Positions 43,600 to 55,510 of a stretch of DNA of 64,000 nt are shown here, in pieces. How positions within the stretch are numbered: position 1 is the first letter of the stretch; each line of letters opens with the position of its first letter. The notes below the pieces were generated by a model. It was not told the origin of the DNA. It ran no database searches and was given only the letters and a program-made list of their open reading frames with translations. The position numbers were made by a program, and so were the translations under genes. Source of the stretch: Isoetes taiwanensis (lineage: Eukaryota > Streptophyta > Lycopodiopsida > Isoetales > Isoetaceae); the NCBI GenBank assembly GCA_021234155.1, contig JAJEKV010000051.1:6918761-6982760 (forward strand), read 5' to 3'.

Positions 43600-44460
43600 T
43601 CAACTAGTGGTTTGTAAAATTTATGAGGAAAACAAGTAACCCAATTCTATGTGTGTCATGTGTAATTCTATTCAAGCAATCAATTCAGAAATTTCTTTTA
43701 TGGTGTGTGAGTCCCATTTTCAGTCCGAGTCCCAAAATTCAAGATTTGTCCCACTTTAATTAAATACGACTTTTATTAGAAAATTGGAATTCATATGCTC
43801 TTGCTTGATTGAGATATATTCTAAACAAAAGGTTTTGCTTATGCTTGAAGTTTAAACTGGTCAAATACTAACACCGTCTAACCCACCTACAACCATTCTT
43901 AGAATTCTAACCTATCCATGTGCTCCTCCACATCAGCAAGAATACTTTTTATCTGTTGGATATCCATATGTTCACACTACGGTTTGGATAAAAGCTTACT
44001 GCACTACAATGATACAGGACAAAGGACATGACTAGAATGATTAGCTGGACATAGAGTATGATTTGCTGCTGTGCAAATCATGTATTAATCAGGTGTGAGA
44101 CCCTACCAAATTTGCTTGGAAATTTGTTGTTTTGACCCAGAAAAATTAATCAAATGTGAGCATGTCATATAACATCAGAAAGATCCTAGAGAGAGCTTTC
44201 TAATGCAATAAAAAACACACAGAAATGGAGTCCGGATTCAAAAGTTACAATAAAAACCATATTACCATCAAATTTGCACTTTGCAAAAAGGTATCCGAAT
44301 TGAAAAGTACAAAAAGCAGGTACCTATCTTGATGGATTTAGATAATGGAAAGCTCTCTACATAAGCTTTACAAAGATCCCAAGATCATCTGAATCTGGCC
44401 TCTGTAGCTCAAGTTACGAGCGCAGAAATAATTGACATTCTATCTCTAGCGCTTCTAGTG
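43600..44460. other. AT-rich intergenic DNA
   Basis: No coding frame, RNA gene or element end was recognised. Confidence 0.5.
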
Positions 44461-44464
44461 CTTC

Positions 44465-44600
44465 TCTTCGGTTTAGTGGCTAGTCCATTGGGTTAGCAAA
44501 TAGGAGATCTTGTGTTCAAGTCTCTGGGGGTTTGTCATATGTCCTCATGGACGTTGCCAATGTGGCATGACGTAAAAATACTATCTATCTATCTTTCTTT
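44465..44600 (+). mobile_element. tRNA-like SINE candidate
   Basis: TTTAGTGGCTAGTCC resembles a Pol III A box, and TGTTCAAGTCTC, about 35 bases later, resembles a B box (GGTTCAANTCC). A unique body and a (CTAT)n tail follow. It is about 130 bp, typical of a plant tRNA-derived SINE. No target duplication was identified. Confidence 0.45.
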
Positions 44601-44865
44601 TAAAATACTATCTATCTATCTTTATTTTATTCTTAGTGGCTTAGTTATTACATATAATGGTTTAGTAAAAAAGAATCTCTCATAATTATTTCTGATTAAA
44701 ACCATTTTTTCCCAACCAAAAATGGCATGACGTAAAAATACTATCTATCTATCTTTTTTTTTATTTTTAGTGGCTTAGTTATTACATACAATGGTTTGGT
44801 AAAAAAGAACCTCTTATAATTATTTCTGATTAAAACCATTTTTTCCCAACCAAAAATTGTAAAAA
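44564..44865. repeat. 160-bp tandem duplication with CTAT repeats
   Basis: GGCATGACGTAAAAATACTA starts both units (44,564 and 44,724). Each continues with CTAT repeats, TAGTGGCTTAGTTATTACAT and a T-rich end with CCCAACCAAAAA. Confidence 0.95.
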
Positions 44866-47800
44866 ACATTTGCGAACGTAATGAATTTATTGTATGCCTT
44901 TCCATACAACTCAAAAACACGGATTTTAATGTGATTGGTGTAGATTCTTCAGATGAACATTTGTTTAGATAATGTTACTTTGGGTTGCATTCTGAATTAG
45001 TGCATTGGACATCTAGCACCAGCTACTGACAAGTGGATGCATGCGCATAATGTCTAATAAAATTTGCTAAGGTATTTCCTTGATTCGAATCTTATTCCAT
45101 GCAGGTTATTGGTGTTTGTGCAAAGGGAAAGCTTGGGCAGTTTATAGTAGCTATGAACCGAATCATCAAACATAGAAGTTCAGCCTTGTTAAATGCTTTA
45201 TATTTCTGCGTGATGAAGGGTAACTATTTGATTATAGGACGGACATATATTTGGTGTAGGTGTGTCACTAGGTACAATAGCATTTGTCTGTCTACTATAA
45301 GAGATGTTCTGCTTGTATTTTTCTCTTGCTACTTGGATTCCATTTCACATTGCATTGTTGCACTCCTTCTTTCTAACAATTTAGTTCGTTTGAACGAGAG
45401 GGCATTTAGCAAATGTGGCACATATGCAAATGTCTAATGTATTGCTCATTTCTGAAAGATGCAAACGTCTATTGTATGCTCATTTTTTAATGATAAAGTA
45501 ATGAATCGTGCTTTTTAGATAATCAAAATTTTCACCTACCTGGTCCCATGTGGGTTCCGTACACAGACTTCTATCCTAGGAACATACGTATAGGCCTCCT
45601 AGTCCCATGTGGGTAAGACTTCTATCCTAGGAACATACTATTTATTAAGGCCTGCTCTTATCTGTAAATTCCTCTTCTCCCAATCTCTTTACCTATCAGT
45701 ACTAGACATCTTGCTTCATACATTAAAGGTGGTCAGTGTCATTAGAAGAGGCCATTCAAAATTTGTGAAAGTAACAAAATTGAAATCTTGTATGACTTGA
45801 TAGAAGAGGGCATTCCCGTTATTGTAAAAGTATTAAAGTGTGGAATCCAATATGACAAGCTTGAAATGTTAAATGGTAATGTGAAGGACGATGTGGATTG
45901 CTTGTGTTGTTTTGTTTTTGTTGTAGTTGAAGGAAATTGGACTCACATGAAGATTTGGAATGAGGAAAAGTTCCAGATCACACGCATCCATATATTAGTC
46001 ACATATATGTTTTTGCCCTATACAGTGCTACATGGGGATCCTCATGGGGATCCTCAGTGCATTCCAAGACAAATATGTTAGTCAAGGGAAGTGTGTCCAA
46101 CATATGCCCAAAAATTCGAAAAATTTTCACATTTGAAAAATATAAAATATATTCACCATGTTTGCTACATGTTACAAATTAGTTTGTGTTAGCAACCTTT
46201 TGTATTTTTTAAAACTTGTAACCATTGCTAAACCATTGAATTGTCGCATATAAACAATGAATACACCAAAATGTGCAAATACATGCACAAGTCAGTGGTT
46301 CGATGAAGCCAGCCTAAACCTGATAAGCTCCGGCGAACAAAGCCCGAACCTGATATGGAGTCGCTTCTCCAAGGATGAACAGAAATGGAAGAGGAATGAA
46401 AGCTGAATGATCGATTCTTTCTGCTCTTGATGCAGACAGTAAGCTTTTGAATCACAAACAAGGGCACGAAGTAAGCTTTGCATTTCTTCTGGCTACGGCA
46501 GATACGAAGAAACTTAAACCCTGCAGACAGCAAAATCTTTTAAGAAAAACTTTGAGAAGCGATTTCTGCTCAGCCATTTGAACCTGCGATCGAGCTGTTT
46601 GCCAGTTTTGTGGAACCAGAGCTCAAAGGGCAACCCTGTGACCCAGCTCGATTTTTAAATGAAGACCTTGTGTCAAAAGACCTTGTGGCCGAAGGTTTTC
46701 AAACTAAGACCCTATGCCAAAAACCTAGGCTCGCCACAACAACTGCTCTGCTCTATTCCATGCAACAATCTTTTGCACTGCTAGAGACGGCCAAAGGCAG
46801 CCAGATTAGAGAATCCTTGGGCAGTTTGGGTCTCAATCAAGGATGCCGGAGCTAGCCGAATTAGAGAATCCTTCGGTCTGAAGGATGCAAAGGAAGCCCA
46901 TGTGACTCTTTAAAAATAAACCTTCAAACTTACACCTAATAAAAACAAAAACAAAAAACATCAAGAAACCTCTGCAACCTTTAAAAAACCGATGGGAATC
47001 ATCTATAGCAAACCTTATCATTCAACCACATCTTGACGTACGCAATCATCTCACAACTTTCACATGAGTGAAACAAAAACTCCAATAAATTCATAACCAA
47101 GCACTACACCCTTAAATGAACAAAAAGCTACTTCAAATTCCTAACTGAACACAATCCCACCTACGCGTAGAGGAGAACTCTCCATCCATTAGCGCCTTGT
47201 TTCAAAAGTGTTTTGCTAGTCAATAAGATGTTTTGCAAGGAAGAAAAGTTTAACCCATGATCTTAAAATATTGCCTCTTGGAGCCACATCCAAGAGACAC
47301 AAACATCCTTGGAGCCACGTCTAAGACTGAAACCAAATTGGTCTAAGACTGAAACCAAATTGGTGAACCGTGCAACTAGCATATCAAATTAATATATATA
47401 TCCAGGAGCCCGAGGATGGCAATGCGATTACGGTGGCATGTATCTAGGCAGTGTCTTCCAAAAGCAGATCTGATGAGTCATTTGCACAAGATCCAGCAAT
47501 GTTCCTTCATAATGTTGCTACTATATATGTGCATCAGCGCTTGTTCAATAATGTTGTAACCATGAGACAAATTCTCGTCAAATGTGTGCCTCAATTACAT
47601 AGGTTACACAATATCTGACATCTATTTTAAAGTAATTAAACGCATCTTGGAAACGTAAAAGTTCCTGATATTTTTTTTCGTATTTCGAATGGAATGAAAA
47701 GATAAGCATCGACACAACAGCAAGAAACTTGAAAATTTAGGCCACAGAATTCTCAAAACCAAGGAAAGCATAAAATCCAAGTCGCTGTACATCAAAATCT

Positions 47801-48450
47801 AATATTTAAGATAGATCTGGTAAATCAATTGTAAACTGTTTTGTTTTGTCAGATAATAGTTAGAAATCTAACCATACAAAATGCATAAAAAAGCTCTAAA
47901 ACGCTTAGAATAATTAACAGTAATAAAAAGGAAGGCTTTATACTGATGAGTGAGTGATAAAATAAAACACATTAGCAAAACTTAAAAAGATCTCTGTTCT
48001 AAAGCTTAACGATTCAGCAAACAACGAAAGGACTAGAGTCTACATCAGCGACCATAACACTAGATTACAATATTGGACCATAAACCATTAGTTAGTGCCA
48101 ACATAATAAGAGCAATAGCTAATACGATTATGGTCCGTTTGTTGTTCCAAGCTTGTAAGAACAGTGTTTACAATGCCAAACGCTGCTTCAACTTAGCGTG
48201 GTTTGTAAGCAATCATAGCGCTCAGATAGAATGTTCGGTCTCATCGACAAACTGCGTCTCTGAAGTCTAACATGCATTTAAATGGTCATCATTGCGCTTT
48301 ATTGCTTATTGGCTTTTAAACTATTCATGCATAAGGCAATGAGCAATCACTTAATTCCAAAACAGGGATCATCAAACTGTTAAATTCAGATCATATCTGG
48401 TTCCAAAATGGCCTGAAGTCTTACAAAATAACAAGGGCTAAAAACCTCAA
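44866..48450. other. AT-rich intergenic DNA with short duplications
   Basis: No gene was recognised in about 3.6 kb. Small direct repeats occur at 45,540-45,640 (AGACTTCTATCCTAGGAACA) and 47,320-47,365 (TAAGACTGAAACCAAATTGG). The frames at 45,099-45,437, 45,788-46,081 and 46,610-46,855 show no domain and look like chance. Confidence 0.5.
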
Positions 48451-48460
48451 CATTTGCATC

Positions 48461-48782
48461 CTACAAGCCGAGTTTAGTCCTTCGCCAATGCCTACGCTTT
48501 GCATTGTACCTGTAATAAATATGAAAACATTAACAATGGCAAACAACGCAACTGAAGAAACCAGAGTTAATGCATTTTAGCTAAGAAAAATACCTGATGG
48601 TGTTACCAGTCCTCATGCGGATCCAGTGAGGAATAGGCCTATTTTGCCTCATCTTCTTTCCAAGCTTTTTTTTGATCAAAAAGGTCTTGTGCGAAGGCTA
48701 AGAATAAAAAAAGAAGGGGGAAATCTAAGAAGAAACGATGGATACCAAAAACTAAATAAGGCAAGGCAAAGAAGCGTACCAT
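48461..48782 (-). CDS. RPL39: 60S ribosomal protein eL39, three exons
   Basis: A 51-residue basic protein of the large cytoplasmic ribosomal subunit, which lines the end of the peptide exit tunnel. Exons are 48,780-48,782 (the ATG alone), 48,594-48,697 and 48,461-48,509. Introns 48,698-48,779 and 48,510-48,593 are both GT-AG. The protein reads [34 protein letters not shown] and, after the second intron, [16 protein letters not shown]. All family landmarks are present, including the full expected length, so it is almost certainly functional. It was missed by simple ORF calling because the exons are tiny. A telo-box lies upstream, and the SDR gene starts in the opposite direction 271 bp away. 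Confidence 0.97.
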
Positions 48783-49053
48783 GACTGTCGCCGGAGTAGC
48801 GCTCCCCGCAGAAAAGAAGCTTAAGATGCTTAGTATTATGTGAACCTAAATTTTAAGCCCTGGAATCCACGGCTAGGGTAGCGTCTTCCAAACCCTAAAA
48901 CGGAGGGCCCTGATCTTAGGTCATGTTTGGGTCCGATATTCTGCCTTTAGAATATTCTTGCTCCATAAAAGGTCAAGAAAAGGCCTCCTCCTAAAAAAAA
49001 CGCCTCCACCTCCCTTATTTAAGCTCGTGTCAAACAAGCAAGCTTGCTCAAAC
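48783..49053. promoter_or_regulatory. Shared head-to-head promoter region of RPL39 and the SDR
   Basis: Only 271 bp separate the two start codons, and both 5' UTRs must fit in it. AAACCCTAA at 48,890-48,898 is a telo-box, the element common in promoters of plant ribosomal protein genes. TAGGGT at 48,874-48,879 could act in the reverse direction. A stretch of As and C-rich CCTCCACCTCCC follows toward the SDR. Confidence 0.6.
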
Positions 49054-50016
49054 ATGGCTCCACACAAGCGCCTCCCAAGCTTTGATGGGAAGTCCACTGC
49101 TGAGGAGGTCACACAAGACATTGATGCTTCAAGAATTACTGCAATTGTCACTGGCGGAGCAAGTGGCCTTGGCCTAGAGACATCTAAAGTGTTGCTAGCT
49201 CGTGGAGCTCATGTGATTGTTGGTGCCAGGGATCTAGAGAAGGCCAACAAAGCAATTGAGTCCATCTTAGCTAGTAATCCCACTGCTAAGCTCGACGTAC
49301 TGCAGCTTGATCTTAATTCTATTTCTTCGGTCCGCAACTTTGCTAATGCCTTTCTAGCAAAAGGTATGCCCTTGAATTTGTTGATAAATAATGCTGGAAT
49401 AATGATGATTCCATTTGAATTATCTGACGATAGAATTGAGAAGCAATTTGCTACTAATCACCTTGGCCATTTCCTCCTCACAAATCTTCTTCTAAACAAG
49501 ATGAAAGAGACTGTTAAGGAGTGTGGCATTCAAGGCCGCATTATTAATCTCTCTTCAGTGGCTCATACACGCACATATAAAGAGGGTATCCGTTTTGATA
49601 AGCTAAATGATCAAACAAGCTATAATGAACTATTAGCTTATGGGCAGTCCAAATTGGCCAACATATTACATGCCAATGAGCTTGCAAGGCAACTTCAAGC
49701 TGAAAATGTGAATATCACGGTCAATTCTGTGCATCCAGGGATCATTTGGAGTCCTTTATGGAAGCATTCGAGTCGAATAGTGAATATTGTGACTAGAGGT
49801 CTTGGTTTATTCAAACAAAGTTACAAAACTAAGAGTTTGGCACAAGGAGCTGCAACCACTTGCTTTGTTGCATTGCATCCCAATGTTAGAGAGATTACAG
49901 GGAAGTACTTTGTTGATTGCAAAGAGAGCAAGCCCTCTAATCTTGCAATGGACATGGAACTTGCCAAGAAATTATGGGAATTCAGTGGCGAGCTTATTGA
50001 GTTCGTGTCATCTTAA
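49054..50016 (+). CDS. Short-chain dehydrogenase/reductase, TIC32-like
   Basis: A 320-residue NAD(P)-dependent SDR in one uninterrupted frame. TGGASGLG (33-40) is the nucleotide-binding loop, Arg59 after the second strand favours NADP, DLNS is at 86-89 and NNAG at 112-115. The catalytic set is Asn135, Ser167 or Ser168 (NLSS), Tyr196 and Lys200 (YGQSK). The N-terminal STAEEVTQDID matches the STAEEVT segment of TIC32/WW-oxidoreductase-like plant SDRs. The substrate is unknown. I chose the Met at 49,054 rather than an in-frame one at 48,958 because the extra 32 residues are low-complexity and lie in the shared promoter. No transit peptide or membrane segment is seen. The lack of introns is notable. 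Confidence 0.93.
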   Translation: MAPHKRLPSFDGKSTAEEVTQDIDASRITAIVTGGASGLGLETSKVLLARGAHVIVGARDLEKANKAIESILASNPTAKLDVLQLDLNSISSVRNFANAFLAKGMPLNLLINNAGIMMIPFELSDDRIEKQFATNHLGHFLLTNLLLNKMKETVKECGIQGRIINLSSVAHTRTYKEGIRFDKLNDQTSYNELLAYGQSKLANILHANELARQLQAENVNITVNSVHPGIIWSPLWKHSSRIVNIVTRGLGLFKQSYKTKSLAQGAATTCFVALHPNVREITGKYFVDCKESKPSNLAMDMELAKKLWEFSGELIEFVSS

Positions 50017-50019
50017 AAA

Positions 50020-50760
50020 TTACCTGTCTTTATCACTACGCTAATATATTGTTTTTCTTTTGTTATATTAGGGATTATAACACCTTATATTAATGTTTTA
50101 CTTCTATTATCTCACGGATTATCACCTTATATTAAGGTTCATCAACAATTTTTAATGAAAATGACTATGTTCAATTGGCATTAATGGAGGTTAATTATTG
50201 TTTCCTTGGTTCAAAGGGATAGTCTTAGCATGCTGATAATAATATGTTGGTCTTAATAAATCTTCCAGTCTTAATAAATCTTGGAAGAATCACGTTGAAA
50301 ATTAATTTTGTCTTATATACAAAAACATCACATGTTCCTTGAGGGTTAGATATATTAATTAGCAATTTGAATGTTGATGAAGAGTTTGCAATTTGAGTGC
50401 TAATGAAGAGAATGGTTGCGTACTCAATCTTGTAATAGGAATTGAATTGAATCGATTTTTATATAACATGGAGAGTGGTTGGATAAGTAAATATGAATGA
50501 GGAGGATGATTGAAAAGCAAAAAATGCATGAGGGAAATGGTTGAAAAGCAAAAAATGCATGAGATATCATTGATGACATAACTTGAAAAGCAAAAGATGC
50601 ATGATACCATTGATGACGTAACTTGAATATATGTAAGTCGTAATGGGCAAAAAGGGTGCAATTTTAAATGGCCTCAAAACATATATAAACCCTTCTTAAT
50701 AAAAATATATATACATGGCAACACCAACTTTGGTGTTGAGAGTGCTTCGGTGTTGAGAGT
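50020..50760. other. 3' flank of the SDR, no gene recognised
   Basis: AT-rich. GCAAAAAATGCATGAG is repeated at about 50,517 and 50,550 with a diverged third copy near 50,590. Confidence 0.5.
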
Positions 50761-50762
50761 AC

Positions 50763-50820
50763 AAAATTTTGAGTTCTTGACATGAGGAACACACACACCC
50801 CCCCCCAAAAAAAAAAAAAT
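50763..50820. repeat. Retroelement-like motif with C and A runs
   Basis: ACAAAATTTTGAGTTCTTGA, then GAGGAAC and a CACACA-C9-A12 run. The same ACAAAATTTTGAGTTC...GAGGAAC-C7 occurs at 52,829-52,868. Confidence 0.8.
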
Positions 50821-51107
50821 GCCGATATCTAGGAATTGGCTCGGACTAATTGTAAACCACGTAAGAACTGAAAGCAGGAAAAATCGGTCTATAGCAGATT
50901 GAAATTACTTTTCCAAATGTGATTCATTCTGCCAAAGAACTGAAATCCTTGGCCTCGAAAACCGTGACGAATTGATCAAGCTATGGTTTGATCTACAGAT
51001 ATGTGTCGGATTGGGAACCAAGGTGGGCGAAATTTAGCCTAAAGGAGAGAAGATTATCCACCAAAGGAAATTTGACTCCGGTATTGCTGATGGATCTTTG
51101 TGGCAGA

Positions 51108-51324
51108 GCCGATTTGTGACTTGGACTTTTCACTTGCTTGAGATTCTTTGGAAACTATTGTGTAACCTTGCACTACCCATGGGCAAATAAATTTGGACAA
51201 AGGATGAAGAAGAAAAGCCGATTTGTGACTTGGACTTTTCACTTGCTTGAGATTCTTTGGAAACTATTGTGTAACCTTGCACTACCCATGGGCAAATAAA
51301 TTTGGACAAAGGATGAAGAAGAAC
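51108..51324. repeat. 109-bp perfect-looking tandem duplication
   Basis: Units start at 51,108 and 51,217 with GCCGATTTGTGACTTGGACT and run through ACCCATGGGCAAATAAATTT to a GAAGAAGAA end. Confidence 0.95.
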
Positions 51325-52227
51325 CCTACCAGGGCATCATGGAAAATGAAACATGCTCGGGAGAGTGACATGGCATGCCAGGGTGGCAAGAGTTGTGATG
51401 TGGCGAAGGATGATGCAAAAGATGCCATGTTGGCGATCTGCCCTTCAAGGGGGCACATACGAAAACCAAGGGTTGTAATGATGTAGATGATGATGTGGTA
51501 GAGGTAGATTAGACTATTAATATGTGCATCACGGTTGGGATTATTCGTTTCAAGTTCTCTTTGGTGTTTCTCTTTCACGGCTCTAGCTTTTCCTCGAGTT
51601 TTCCTCGGATTGCGAGTAAAGGCTCAATATATTCGTGGTGCACTGGTCGTGAAACAAATTGTGGTGCTCATGAAGGAGATTCGCCCAAAGAAAGCCAACA
51701 CACATTAGATAGGGAAAAGGAGCCAAGCCACGATTAGAGAGAGAGCCAGACCAACTTCCTCTGTTGTTCTATGTACATGCGAGGAACCGAATCCAAGAAA
51801 GAGCATGATAGAATAATTGATGGATAGTGTTGAGAGAGGAAGTCAAGTTCAAGAAAAGAGAATTAATTGAATCAAATTGAACCACGAATAAAGAGCAAAA
51901 AAACCATTAGAGCCATTGACAAGTTTCGAGAGTGGGAAAACACGAGTGCGGGATTGCCATTACTGCAAGGACAATTTGATTGTTTCGCTCTTCACTAGCA
52001 AGGTTTGATCATGGATCAAGTCCATTTTCATCAAGTCGCAGCAGCTGTAGCAACACATTGAACTGCAACATTAGTACATTGCCTTCAAATATCACTAATA
52101 TCTATGAAAGTTCCAACACCGAAGGTGGAGATAAACAAGTTTAAAGAGGACATACTCAGAGAGTTGTCTAGAAAAGTGCTTAAGATGCAACGGTGACGAC
52201 AATTATGCAGCGAAGAAAATCTGTGCA

Positions 52228-52842
52228 ATGTTGGAGGTGTCACCAATACGACTACATTGCAAAGTATTGACCGATACAATTTGTGTATCAACTGCTTTGC
52301 GAGATCTGCAATACCCAAGGAAAGATTGTCCATATAAGTTTGAAGTCGTTAAGCCAGAACCGGTAGAGGAGCAAGAAGAGGGCATGATAAAGCTAGAAGA
52401 AAAGGAAGATGAGAAATGAGATCAAAGTGTTATTCAGAGCTAATCAAGATGGGAGACATTGGCAAAGTTATCTATTGAGGTGAAGAAAAAAGCTGCAAAG
52501 GAGGAGATTCAACGGACCCCCAATTTTCAACATTTGGAGCCCATAGAATGTGTGATTGAGCCAACATTGATAGAGCAACAGCCAATTGACGAAAAGATGG
52601 TCGAGAAGCCACTTCACACTGATGTGAGCAATCAAGTTGATAGAAACTTGAAAGATTGCCAAGAAAAGGACATATGTAAAATAGTTGATGTGGGGAATAG
52701 ACCAACATATAAGCGTGAAGAAATTGAGAAGAAAAAAGATGACGAGAACTACTCTATGAAAAAGATGCTTAGATTGGGAAAACAACCAAGGCCATCAATT
52801 GACTGGAAGGTATGGGATCCAAAGAAGTTTACAAAATTTTGA
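52228..52842 (+). pseudogene. Degenerate Lys/Glu-rich coding remnant, probably retroelement
   Basis: Two frames, 52,228-52,419 (YKFEVVKPEPVEEQEEG) and 52,459-52,842 (MAKLSIEVKKKAAKEEIQRT...WDPKKFTKF), read as one charged protein with a stop between. No conserved domain was recognised. The second frame ends just before a hairpin GTTCCTCGGGACGAGGAAC (52,843-52,861) and a C run that is shared with 50,763. This could be the end of the internal region of an LTR element. The call is an inference from position. Confidence 0.35.
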
Positions 52843-53489
52843 GTTCCTCGGGACGAGGAACATCCCCCCCTCCCCCTCCCAATTATAACGTCTGCCATAT
52901 GGAGGTAATAATTTGCAAAAAGAAATAAAATAAGTATATGTTAGTTTTGGAGGAAAATCTATGCAAATGTGAAGAAACACAAGAAATAGTACGAGAACAG
53001 TACCGCAACCATAAAAATCCACGAAGAAAATGGATAAAATGGAGATGCGTATTAGATACGACGACGGGGCTGCGATGTAAAGGGTAAAAATCTGGGAGGA
53101 ATAATCCATATAAGCAAAATACCTATGGGGAAATTAAGAGAAGAAACTTGGCAAAAATAAAGGACTTTGACAGGAACCTACTAAAAAAGAATATGCGAGA
53201 AGTATGGAAGAAATATGCTAAGATTGGCAAAGAATCTGATATATGATGAAGAAACAAGAATACAATGGTTCGAAGGGCAAGCAAAAACACGAGAGAGATG
53301 CCTAGATGCCTCAAGACTGGCATTGAACCGGAATGGTTCGACAAGAAGAAGGTGCTTCTATATATGTCTAGGCCAATAGTCAGGATCGCACCACTCCAAT
53401 GGACGAGATCATGCCAAGTGTCGCGCATGCATGTAGCTTCTAGAATATTCCAGACCCTCCTGCAATCAGCCTTGCATATAAAGGAGAAA

Positions 53490-53600
53490 TGAAGAACAAT
53501 AAGTATTGGTAGTACACTTAGCAAAGGTGGATGCCTCATAGCTAAAAGGTTGTGAGTTCAAACTTTGCTTTATGCAACTATTTTTTTGCATCCATGTGAC
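53490..53600 (+). mobile_element. Second tRNA-like SINE candidate
   Basis: GGTAGTACACTTAGCAAAGG is A-box-like, and GTGAGTTCAAACTTT, about 35 bases later, is B-box-like, followed by a T run. It is similar in layout to 44,465 but different in sequence. Confidence 0.4.
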
Positions 53601-53666
53601 GACTATCTTTTGTATATATGAGTAAAATACTCGTACGGTAAGAATACCTATATGGTCGTCACACCA
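53600..53666 (-). repeat. Start of the gypsy 3' LTR
   Basis: TGGTGTGACGACCATATAGG directly follows the polypurine tract on the minus strand. The far end was not found and may be broken by the SINE-like insertion. Confidence 0.5.
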
Positions 53667-55510
53667 TCCCCCTCCTACGACGGTGACGAGTCCTCAGAGC
53701 TGTAGCTGGAGCCGGGGTACTCGAACTTGGCTTATCCGGGTAACGTCGGTGAAACTCCGTAATTTTATTAGGAGCATTAGTTAGATTCTCGGCAGGCTCC
53801 CAGATTCTATCGCTTGATGAGTACATTCTCAATCGACAAAGTAATACGATCGTTGACGCGGAAACTTGGAGTCCAAAATCTCTCGAACCTTAAACTCCTC
53901 ACGATCATCAATTTCCACTAATGGTGGTGGCAGAGGAACGCGATCCGAAAAAGGATTAGCTGTGTAGGGCTTCAATAGCAAACAGCTGGAGGAAGATCAA
54001 TCCGGAATGCCACATCGCTGACCTGGGCTGTGATCCAGTAAGGACCAAGGCGACAATAATCAAGCTTGTTGCCGAGACGTGAGGTAGGGAGGTTCTTACG
54101 AAGAAGCCAGACAAGGTCGCCAACATGAAATACATGAGCTTCCTGCGACGTAAATCGACATAATGTCGATAGCGCTCCTGTGCTCCGAGAAGATGGTGTT
54201 GAAACTGATTGAAGAGCCTAGAGTTTCTCAAGTTGAGACCTGGCACTAAGATTGGCAGAGTTATGCCAGCTATACTAAGGGACCAACGAGGATGCTGGCC
54301 AGAGCTCAGAAGGGACGGAGTCTGGCCAGTGGAAGCATGTGATGACTTATTATAGGCGAACTCAGCTAATGAAAGATAATTGACCCACTTATCCTAATGA
54401 TAATTGATAAAGCACCTCAAATATTGTTTCACAGTCTGATTAGTGCGCTCTGTTTGCCCATTACTTTCTGGATGATGATCGAATATCAGTGGGCGATCAA
54501 TAACTTCAAAAGCCTGGAAGTCCATGAAGTCTGATTACTTCACGAAGGAAAAGATCAATTGTTCCTCACAAGTGATGGTGACATTGCAGAGAATAAAATG
54601 AGTCATCTTAAAGATGCGATCAACAACGACCATAATGGCATCATAACTCCGAGAGAGTGGCAGCTCCGGAATAAAGTCTACAGAAATATTCTGCCAAGGT
54701 CCATTTAGAGCAGGCAGTGGCTGAAGAAGACCATAAGGAAGATCTCTCGAAACCTTTGCTCGAGAGCAGATATCACAGGATCGAATAAACACTTTGACAG
54801 AGCGATGAAACCCCGGCCACCAATACTCTCGACTAATAAGTTCAAGAGTCTTGGCCACTTCAAAATGTCTAGTCATAGGTGAGTCATGACAAGCCTGAAG
54901 AACCTGAAGTCGGAAAGCATCATTGAGAACATATAAAAGTCCATCGCAGAGCAGAAGTCCATCTCGAATCTCAAAATGATCATAGCCCAATCGCATTTGC
55001 CGAGAAGATGATGCATAGTCAAGATGTGAAAATAAATCTTGAGCCAATGGATCAGAAGGTAGGAATACCCAAACAGACTCCACAAGGTTGTATCATGAGG
55101 CCTCTCGAACAAAGTGGTGGTTATAAGCTGGAACCGATCAGGTCCTAGGATAATCTGTGATTGCAGATAAAATGTAGGATCCCCCGGCTTAGGCTCAAGG
55201 TAGGAGTGTCGAGACAAGACATCATGCTTCCTTTGGAGAGGTCCAGGACGGTACTTGATCACCAAATCAATGTTGGATAATACTTGAGCATGCCACTGGG
55301 CCGGGCGATGGTTGAGCACTCGAGCAGACTGAAAGTATTCTAAATTTTGATGATCCGTATAAACTGTGACCTTATGAGGAGATTCTTCAGAAAATGTCTC
55401 TACTCTTCGAGACAATCAACTACAGTTAACAACTCCTTGTCATAGATTGGATAGTTGATTTTGGCAGCTTGGATTTTTGCGAGTGATAGGCGATTGAATG
55501 TAGTCTCTAG
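53667..55510 (-). pseudogene. Ty3/gypsy pol: RNase H, integrase and C-terminus
   Basis: On the minus strand the order is NYPIYDKELLTVVDCLEE (RNase H, about 55,400-55,460), KVTVYTDHQNLEYFQSARVL, the H2C2 zinc domain HDSPMTRHFE...CDICSRAK (about 54,750-54,890), then the integrase core WQNISVDFIPELPLSRSYDA. The sequence VGDLVWLLRKNLPTSRLGNK near 54,090-54,130 is the integrase C-terminal (GPY/F-like) module. Numerous frame changes and stops show it is dead. A purine tract, AGGAGGGGGA, at 53,667-53,676 ends the internal region, and TGGTGTGACGACC at 53,666 begins a likely 3' LTR. Confidence 0.85.

Noticed and set aside
43600-48450. tRNA, rRNA or other structured RNA genes.
   Set aside because: No complete tRNA cloverleaf or rRNA core sequence was seen. 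The A/B-box-like stretch at 44,465 lacks tRNA arms and is called SINE-like.
48958-49053. An upstream in-frame ATG would give the SDR 32 more residues.
   Set aside because: The extra segment (MLHKRSRKGLLLKKTPPPP...) is low-complexity, lies in the shared promoter region and has no counterpart in the family. The Met at 49,054 precedes the conserved STAEEVT block.
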